Assembly (NCBI RefSeq): GCF_026213295.1
Contig: NC_079426.1
Span: 28,561,102 to 28,625,101, forward strand
From: Gadus chalcogrammus
Taxonomy: Eukaryota > Chordata > Actinopteri > Gadiformes > Gadidae
DNA length: 64,000 nucleotides
Direction: 5' to 3'
Within the stretch, counting starts at the first letter, position 1, and every line of letters starts with the position of its first letter. Under the pieces are notes generated by a model. It saw nothing but the letters and a program-made list of their open reading frames with translations, had not been told where the DNA came from and searched no databases. The position numbers and the translations under genes are program-made. This document shows, one piece after another, positions 37,501-47,800 of this stretch.

Positions 37501-40500
37501 CCCTGTGTTTTTCTTGTCTGTTGTATGGGACTGTTACTGCTGCACGCACTGCCTTAACATTTCCACCAGCAGATGTTTGTTCCAGATGTTACGGTCCGAA
37601 ACGTTAGGCAGGGAGAACTAATAACTATAACTATAACTAATAATGGAAAAGATGTTGCTAGGAATACACAGATAACCTGTTATCCCTCTATCCCAGAGAG
37701 GGGTGGAGGTGTTGGGTGGTGCAGACAGAGGGGTGGTGGTGTTGGATTGTGCAGACAGAGAGGGGTGGAGGCGTTGGGTGGTGCAGACAGAGAGGTGTTG
37801 GGTGGTGCAGACAGAGAGGTGTGGAGGAGTTGGGTGGGGCAGATAGAGAGTTGTGGAGGTGTTGGGTTGTGCAGACAGAGAGGTGGAGGTGTTGGGTGGT
37901 GCAGACAGAGGTGTGGAGGTGTTGGGTGGTGCAGACAGAGAGTTGTGGAGGAGTTGGGTGGGGCAGATAGAGAGTTGTGGAGGTGTTGGGTTGTGCAGAC
38001 AGAGAGGTGGAGGTGTTGTGGTGCAGACAGAGGGGTGGAGGTGTTGGGTGGTGCAGACAGAGGGGTGGAGGTGTTGGGTGGGGCAGACAGAGAGGTGGAG
38101 GTGTTGGGTGGTGCAGAGAGAGAGTTGTGGAGGTGTTGGGTGGTGCAGACAGAGAGGTGGAGGTGTTGGGTGGGGCAGACAGAGGTGGAGGTGTTGGTGG
38201 TGCAGACAGAGTGGTGGAGGTGTTGGGTGGTGAAGACAGAGAGGTGGAGGTGTTGGGTGGTGCAGACAGTGAGTTGTGGTGGTGCTGAAAGAGAGGTGGA
38301 GGTGTTGGGTGGTGCAGACAGAGAGTTGTGGAGGTGCAGACAGAGAGGTGGAGGTGTTGGGTGATGCAGACAGAGGTGTTGGGTGGTGCAGACAGAGAGG
38401 TGGAGGTGTTGCGTGGTGCAGAGAGAGAGTTGTGGAGGTGTTGGGTGGTGCAGACAGAGAGGTGGAGGTGTTGGGTGGTGCAGACAGAGGTGGAGGTGTT
38501 GGGTGGTGCAGACAGAGAGGTGGAGGTGTTGGGTGGTGCAGACCGAGAGTTGTGGAGTGTTGGGTGGTGCAGACAGAGAGGTGTGGAGGTGTTAGTTGGT
38601 GTAGACAGAGAGGTGGAGGTGTTGGGTGGTGCAGACAGAGAGGTGGAGGTGTTGGGTGGTGCAGACAGAGAGTTGTGGAGGTGTTGGGTGGTGCAGACAG
38701 AGAGGCAAGGAGAAGGAGGAAGACAAGGGAGGACTTTGCAAGCTGTAGCCAACTGCACTGATTTCAAATGAACGTTGTGGATGAAAAAGAAAGTAGTAGG
38801 AAGCATGAGAGTATCATCTTCTGGAGCTATGGTTCTGTTTATTAAGGAGCATAAAGGGAACAGGCATAGGCACCATCATAACACAATGATTGAATACACT
38901 TATTGCTAAACTGTCTCCCCAGAAACACAGCGCTGCAGCAGACATCGCCTCCTCTCTGTCGGACGACCAAGTCCCCGAGGCCTTCCTGGTGATGCTGCTC
39001 ATCCAGTTTAGCACCATGATCATCGACAGAGCTCTGTACCTCCGCAAGACTGTACTGGGAAAGCTCATATTTCAGGTGAGAGTGCAGATTTTCATGGAGA
39101 CCATACAATGTATATTTTATATACCTAGATATTTGGCTAAGCAAAGATAATTATCGGTTATTTTTGGTTAGAAAATGTCATTTGAACATTGAAGGTAACA
39201 TTACAATTTGTTAATCTTGTGAAAAAACGGTTCTTGTTTCAGGTGACTTCCTAACAAATTACAATCAGATGATCTTTTTTAAGGCTTACCTACAGCACCT
39301 TTAGGATGCTGGAAGACATCAGACATGTTTTCATCTGTGTCTCTTCTTTCGCTCCTATAGATTATCTTAGTGTTTGGTATTCACCTGTGGATGTTCTTTA
39401 TTCTTCCTGCAGTCACTGAGAGGTGAGTACAAAACAATCTAGTAGCTCATACAAATTTGGGTCAAATTATTATTATTGAAAACATAATTAATTGTACAGT
39501 GCACCATTTGTTTTCTATCTTTCAATAGAGTAGCTTTTTAATAATAAAAAATACTAATGCCTCTCTCTCTCATTCTCTGTTTCTCTCTCTCTCTCTCAGG
39601 ATGTTTAACCAGAACTTCGTGGCCCAACTATGGTACTTTGTCAAGTGCATCTACTTCGGCCTGTCTGCCTATCAGATCCGGTGTGGATACCCCACCCGAA
39701 TTCTGGGCAATTTCCTTACCAAGGGATACAACCACCTCAACCTTTTTCTGTTCCAAGGGTGAGGATAGATGCAAGTATGAATAGGAAAGAGTTCTGCCAG
39801 TTGTTGCTGGGTTAGGGTTAGGAAAAACACCAAGGTATTCCATCAACTGACTTTAAGGGGGCAAATTCCATAAACATAAATTGCATCTACAAATATGTTT
39901 CCATGCTCTTTTCCATGATTGTGTAAAGGTTCCGACTCGTTCCATTCCTGGTTGAGCTGCGTGCTGTCATGGATTGGGTGTGGACTGACACAACCTTGTC
40001 TCTGTCAAATTGGATGTGTGTTGAAGATATCTATGCAAATATCTTCATAATAAAGTGCAGCCGTGAGACAGAGAAGGTAAGGACCTGTGTACCCTCCTGT
40101 CCTGGCTCAGGTCTCGCTTTACATTGAAGCCTCTGTCTAGGCAGAAATCAGTGTTTTCTTTCAGGTATGTTAGTGTTTAGTGCCGGTTATAAAATTGTGA
40201 GGGACCACACACAAAACGGCATGTAAATCATACATTCTGCACGTTTTAACCTGTAGTAATTGGATTGTAGCGGTGTGGAGTGCTTTTGCCTCATCGGCAA
40301 ACCACACACGACCAATACCATTCACAACCAACCCTGATCCACACTCTACAATCAAACACGACGTGAGACTAAACCATGGACGTAAACATAGCTGGATGCA
40401 TCTGTCCGTCAAGCTTTGATCTGTAGTCTGCCGAAGATTCTCTGTCCAAGCTCAGGGGCCTCCTCGGTTTATTTAGAGGAAGAAGGGGTAAAATCCTTGT

Positions 40501-43500
40501 TTTGGCCATTCTCCCCAAATCACTACGTGAGCGTTAAAAACAGGTGGCATCCTTTCCGTTCTTCTTTTAATCAAATAGTGTCCAAATTCCATGTTAAACA
40601 GTGGTTTCACTTGCTTTTTGAGGCAAGTTTGATAGTCGGTTATCCAGTTCTCGATCTCTCTGAATGAGCCCCTGGACTGTCTGGACACTGCCATACGTAG
40701 GGCTCGGCATTCCCACAGAAAAGACACAACCTCCTGATCTCCTGCTGCTTGGCCTCCGACCAGAACGTCTTGAGCCCCTCCACCTCTGTCCTGGGGCCCC
40801 CGAGCAGAGCTCCGCTCTGTCAGCGTTTACCTCGAGCCAGTAGCCAAGGTCCACCGGTTTTAAGGGTTCAGGGTTAATTGTTGAGGTGACCTAGAACATG
40901 AAGATGCTCCACAAAGCTTACCCAAGAGCCAATCCACATCATTTCATAATTTCCATCTCGTTGAGCCCTTCCAGCAAAGTTGCAAAGGGTCAAGCTCTTG
41001 CGGCAATCTTGCTCTGTGCGAGTTGATTGGGCTGTGCCTATTGCCACTCTATCCCGTCCATGGCAGCAGTGAGAGCTGCAAATAATGCCTACAAGGCTTG
41101 TAAACGGGCTTCCTCTAGAACGTAGCGCTGCATGAGTACACTATAAGGTTCAGTATGGCAAATTAGTTGGTGATCCAGTGCCAGCTTCAACTTCCTCTGT
41201 CTATCTTTGGGCATGTTAGTTAATTCAGGTATTGAAACTAGCTCAGCAATGGTGGCTGGAGAGTGTATGGAGAGGCTTCTGCAACACAGGATACAATGAC
41301 CGATGGCAGGCTGTGTCAGGCTGGGCTGGCACAGGCTGATAAGGGGCTTTGCCGAGTGTATACAGCTGGTAGGCTGGGGGAGCCTGTGGAGCAGGATGTA
41401 CTTGGTGAGGTGATTGTGTGCTCAGCTGCTGAGGCATTGATAAGATGACTGCTGATACGCTGACTGCGCTGCGATGCCAGCGGAAGGCGGAAACACTGTC
41501 TTTAGGAGCACAGTAGGTGTGTGTGTGTAGTTATTGCGGATGGCCATACACTAGGTTGATAGGAGACCTGCCGATGCATGATGGCTGGGTGTTGGCTCAC
41601 TGGCCGGAGAAGTGGAGCAGTAGTGATAGACTGGAGGTTAAGATGGAGCAGTTATGATAGGCTGTGGAGGTTAAGGTGGAGCAGTGATGATAGGCTGTGG
41701 GGGTTAGCGTGGAGGTTAAGATGTAGCAGTGTGATACGGGGGGGGGGATAGTTTGATACGGGATAGTTTGATACAGAATATAAATGTGTCAATAAATATA
41801 TTTTAATTAATATTTAAAGGGCCCCCCTAAACTTTCCAAATTAATATTTCAGGGGACCTCAAGTCTCATTGGCTCCCTGGTTCCCCCGTATTGTTACCCT
41901 GGATAAAGGCATTTCCAAGCAATGAAGGAAACAATGACAAGGAGCTGAAGGACTGCATTCAAGTAGTTATTATCCAAATGCAACAGCCATCATTTTAAAG
42001 GTTTTTAAGTACTAACAATTAGGGCCCGACCGATATTGATTTTTGAGTGCCGATGCCGATGCCGATTGTTTTCAGAGAAAAATTACGATTACGATTTAAT
42101 CGGCCGATTAAAAACAAAACAAAAAAAAGCATATAAAACGTAGTTTTTGATACCTTAAATATACTTTAACACTTTTGACGAATATGTGAATTGAATGCAG
42201 AACCTTTGAGTGTTTTAGAATACATTTACAGTCAAAAATGAGTGTAATGTCAAATGTAAAATAAATAAATAACTCCCAATGTGCTGCGCTCGCGAGCAGT
42301 GACTAACACGTGCGCGCTGAGCAGTATGGTCTCACCGTTAGAGTCTACAGTATAACAAATTAACATGGCCTGGGACCTAAAGAAAAACAGGCACAACATG
42401 CTCAAACAACGCGTCTTGTGTACATTGGTGAGGTGAGCGCGCAGCTGCCTGAGCGAGCGTTTCATGTTGTACGGTAAAATTCAATCCCCTCTTTTTTACT
42501 CCAGCTAAAGTTGTTAGTTAGCAAGGCGAGTAGGAGCGCACTCTGCAGGATACTAAGCGCAATAACATTTAAAAAAAAAATAATAATAAAAAAAAATAAT
42601 AATAATCGGTTGTAATCGCCGTCTTTTTGGCAGATGTTGATTATTTTCAAAAAGGCTATAATCGGCCGATTAAATCAGCAGGCCGATGAATCGGTCGGGC
42701 CCTACTAACAATATATAATGTCAATAAACACAAATGGGTAATTGAGTAGTTTGAAGGAAATATTCAGAGCAGTTTTTCCAACTGGACCCTTTTTTTTTGG
42801 ATCTATGGCGCATTTCCACTGGTGGGAGCGCAGCGAAGGTGCGGTATAGAGTGGCGAAGACACGCCTCTTCCGGTAGAGCCAATGGGCCCATGAGATCAA
42901 AAAATATGAATGGGTTTCAATTGAGAGAAAGTAACTATTTTCTGGTCCCAGTCTTTATATGCCACGGATTACACATATGTTGTTTGGATTTAAATGATAA
43001 TTTTTCATGTCAAGAGTTTATTGGGAAATTGTTCAGGGCCCAGTTTCCCGAAAGCATCGTTAGCCTAAGTGGATCGTGAAGTGCGTCGTACAAGCATCGT
43101 ACCGTTTTGATCGTCGTGAAAAAGCTCGTAGCTAACGAGGACTCCAGGGGTACTCGTAGGATGCTAAGAGCATCGTTAGCCTACTATAGCCTCAGTGGCA
43201 TCACAAGCGGACATTCCGTGTATTGGATGTGTTTTATTAAAGCACATCCAATACCGCGGGATTCCCAGCTGGCACAATTTCGCAACCAAAAACAGTGGTT
43301 ACCGCCTATATATTACTCATATACTACTGTTAGATTTAATCAGCAACGATAGAGAAATGTTAGAAGTCAACAACAACATAATTTATTACAGCAATTTAAA
43401 ATTCCAAAAATACATGCGCAGCGAAATGAACCGATCAAACACCACTTCACAAGGCATATAATAAAATCAAATGATTCCATTGCTCTTGTGTGGGAGGTCG

Positions 43501-44796
43501 CTTTCGAGCTGCACTTGCTGTCTTCCTCTGATTTTAATTCAACCATCGTGGTTAAAATGTCTTCATTCGTAAAAAAATAAAACATTTGGTAGTATGAAAT
43601 AATCCAAATTATTCTAAAGAGGGCTAGACTCCATGCGCCGCCCCGCCTCCTCCAGTGAACCAAGAAAGCCCGCGCAGTGAATACCGGGGTTGACCCCCTC
43701 GGTTTTATGCAGGAAACTTGAGATAAGAAGGTGAAATCGCCGGGCGTGCCAAGCTGCGATCGAACCGGCTTGGCAGCGTAAAAAGACCTATAGCCTACAT
43801 CATCCTGCCCAACAATATGGGCAGGATCTAGACCAAGCTCTCCTAATCAGGTCAGCAATAGTTTTAATGTCTACAAATATCCTAGACTAGAGAGTGCGCG
43901 CCAATCAATGAAACCTTATGCGGAATCAGATAAAGTCTTTGCTGCGCAAAGCATGTTTCTGAAATCAGCACGTAATTGTCACACAAGCTATTTTTATTTT
44001 TGTGATATGGAAGGGGGAAAAGGCCATGAAAAAATGTACGCACAGTGCATTCAGGATTAGGACTGATACATATGTCGGCCTAGGCCTAATCAATTGTGTT
44101 TTAATATCTTTAGCATTCAAATTATTGCAGGCTCCAGTTTAAACATCCAGAGGTTTTCCTTTAACTAGCCCCTAGAGAAAATACCTTACACACACCAAAA
44201 CACAGCCACATGATGAATGTGAGAACCTACATTAATGAGGTCTGAACCAGGCGCAGGCATACAGAAAACACACCCAACAAATATAGTAACATATTTGGAA
44301 GGTAAATGTGTACTACATCCACTATTTATCCCTCCAATGTCGAGGAAGGGAATGTTTGCATTACTCCTCGTTTGTTTTGTTCGTTTGTTGAGGTGCATGG
44401 TGTTTGTGTGTTTGAACATGTTTTTTCTTCTTTTGTCAGAAATACCCCCAGCCTAAAGGGCAGAAGAAGAAGATAGTGAAATACGGAATGGGCGGACTGA
44501 TCATTTTCTTCCTGATATGCATTATTTGGTTCCCACTTCTCTTCATCTCATTGGTCAGATCTGTGGTGGGTGTGGTCAACCATCCCATCGATGTGACTGT
44601 GACAGTGAAGCTCGGAGGTTATGAGGTAATGATTAAATATATGATGCTTATATTTAACCCCATATCTATAATGAATCTAGACTGTGTTGATATCATTCGG
44701 CCAACGGCTGAATGATTTTTTGTGGCTAAACATGACTCACATCTGAAGCGGTGTTAACTTTGTGCAACAAACCAGACAACATTATAATTATATAAC

Positions 44797-44836
<40 letters not shown>

Positions 44837-47800
44837 GTTATATAATTGATACTAATACAATACCAATGGGCATAGTTTAAGTAGCTACATACAGTGTCTT
44901 CTTCCATAAGCCTTACATAACGACCACAGCTTCAAATAACTTTCATTATTCTTAATTAGAGTGTTTGAGATCGGTAAAGTAAAATCAAATAGATAGGACC
45001 ATGAAATCCCAAAGCTTAATATGTATGATGTACGCATACATGACTGAAGACAATGTTTGATCCATGGGATTTCCTGGCAGGTAAGTCTGTGATTTGAGTG
45101 AAGGTCTCCCCTCCCCGGTAACAGCCCTTTGTCCATCATCCTGTAGCTACATACCTATATCTTTCTGAGGGTTGAACTTGTGTGTTCCAGCCCCTGTTCA
45201 CTATGAGTGCTCAGCAGCAGTCCATCCAGCCCTTCTCTGAGGCAGACTATGACAGACTTACAACACTTTTTGGAGACAACGCTGTAAGTATCCATGCTTT
45301 AGATTGCTTTCTGCTATCCATCTCACGATGCATGATAGTGTCCTCTGTGAGGTTATTTTTCTTCTGGTGATTTAACTTAAATATAGTCACTGAAATCAAC
45401 CAATCTCCAATCTACGTTTGAATGCTGTGTGGTTTTGTAGGTCGCCATGCAGTTCATAACGTTCTACAGTTCTGAGGACATCGTGACAGCCCGGATCGAG
45501 GGGAGCTCGGGGTCGGTGTGGAGGATCAGCCCCCCCAGCCGACAGGAGGTGGTAAAGGAGCTGATGGGGAGTCCTGGTGATCTAACGCTGCGGCTTGCAT
45601 GGAACTTTCAGAGGTAAACAACACATCAGGTCAATGAGTAGAGCAGCAATAGCAGCAGCTATTGAATGTCATAATTAGTTATAAAACTAAGTTGTGTAGC
45701 ATCTTATCCCAAATATCTTTGTTGTATACAGGGAATGGGTTAACCAATTGATTGGTTCTATGAACATCCTTACTGTACGGACAGATATATATTGTTGTGC
45801 TAAATGCCCTAAATGTAAATGTACGTATTGTACATTGTGACCAAACCTAGGGTTAAGTAACATGGTGTGAGAAGTAATAAATAAAAATGGAAACTTGTAA
45901 AAATATATGTTTTATTTAACATTATCATTGATTTTTCCAAATTGGGAGTCATTTTAAAATAAGTTTGTTGAATGAAGAGACTTAACCCCTAATTTCTGTG
46001 TTTCTCCCTCCTACAGAGACTTGGGCAAAGGTGGGACTGTTGAACACTCGTTTGACAACACTCCATAAACCTGGAGCCAGGAAACCCAGTCAGAGCGGAC
46101 CTGGCTTCACTACTGGTTGGCAACCGCACTGAGCCTGTGTAGGTCATCTTGGCAGAAATGTGTATGTATGTGCATGCAAACATGTTAGTATAACATGCTT
46201 GGAAAGCAAAAACAGCTGGTTGAACACATTTCTTAGATTAAACAGTTAACTTGACATCTTTGTTTGAATCTTTCTCTTCTGAGAATCCATAATTAGGAAC
46301 ATTTATTGGGCATATATTTTTAGCCTGGCATTTGCAGATGAATTGCACACAGCAATTATTCCAGAACCTCTCTGTAATTTTTTGGATTTCCCTGGACGTG
46401 GTTAACGGGTTAGACCAAAAGGCCTCTGGGCGATATTTCAGATCAACCAATCAGAGCAAATAAACAGGGGACGCAGCACTGAGTGAAGATTTTTTATTTT
46501 TATTTAAGTACCGTCATATTTATCCTTTCATTGTATTAATCCTGCCTCCAGATAGATAAAGGTGGAACTATAGTCGGTCCATCTTGTACCGGGCAGAACT
46601 CTTTTTGTGAGGGAGGGGAGGGGAGGGGAGCCAGAGCCTATCTGCACAGCAAATTATACATTGTGAGATTCGTCTGGTTTCCAGGCTTTATATTTCAGGG
46701 TTGCATTTTATTTCTGAATTCTGTGTCTGATGACCTTTCAATTTAAATCTTTCCAGGCGTATTCCTCATATGTTCCCCAATTACATCCGGGCCCCGAATG
46801 GCGCTGAGGCCAAGCCGGTGACCCAGCTCTATGAAGGTCAGAGTCATCCCTAATATCACATGTTCCTATTTACATCACAGGAACAACGTGCAGCAAAAGA
46901 ATGAATGCATTCATTACCCCAAGTTAGTCTCAACTTGTAAGTCGCTTTGAATGTACTAGTGCAGTGCCTGTTGGGAATGGGCCGGTTGCCTCCCGTATCG
47001 CTGCTGATAGCTTTCTGGAGAGGCGCTCATTCAAACACCTACACTCGACCCCTTGGATTCCATCGAATTACAATTATTTAGTTAACTGAAGGATTTGCAG
47101 ACAAACAGAAACTACGCTCATTATAGTAAGAGAAATATTAGAGTACTGTATCCAGAAGTAGAGTGCTATACTGAGGTTCAGACAGTGAGCCAGGGAGTGT
47201 GTGGGCATATTTAGTCGTCTGTCCAGAGCCATGAAGCCCAGCTCCGACTGCCGTGCAGCTGGCTGTTGTTTTTGTTCATTCATATTTATTCATATCGAAC
47301 AACATCTCCAAATAAGTCAACATTACCCTTCATCTGTCCCCAACAGTAAACATGCCAAGTGGGCAGTAGATCAGACATACAGATATACAGATTAGGACAT
47401 ACCTACACCAATACATACATGATTACATGTTTATAGCTCTACTATTCAGATAAGATCAGATGTTCTCTATACATTCATTATGGGTATTATTAAACTTGAA
47501 CATTCTTTGTTTATATCCGTTAATAAGTATGTGCAACACATTGACTTTGGATCATGAATGATCGTTCATCTGCTGCAGTGTTTTTCATAAAAGTAATTAT
47601 TGATTTTCTTTTCAGGGGATGAGGATGGGTACCAGAATGTGACTCTGTCCCTAATGAGCGACAGGTCCTTAAACCGCAGTGGGACCCAGGAGTGGTGGGA
47701 CATTGCCATCGATGACTGTAAACCTTCCACAGGCAGCTGTCGCGTGTTGCCCATGATCATATTTAATGACAAAGTCAGTCCGCCGAGCTTGGGTTTCCTT

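Larger units (their letters stand above)
40077..44439. other. 4.4-kb intron, partly repeat
   Basis: It holds the hAT element 42020-42704 and the start of a tttcccgaaagcatcgttag-type repeat (43034-43200). 40660-41450 has a skewed, open-looking composition on the minus strand but no domain I can name; short g-rich tandem motifs (ggtggagcagt.atgatagg) occur at 41630-41710. No second gene is supported. Confidence 0.55.

Noticed and set aside
37573..38806. Long repetitive reading frames (up to ~370 codons) on both strands
   Set aside because: They are produced by the 30-33 bp minisatellite; there is no codon bias, no domain, and it lies in a PIEZO1 intron.
40594..40854. 86-codon minus-strand frame in the 4.4-kb intron
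   Set aside because: No recognisable domain, no splice support and no conservation evidence.
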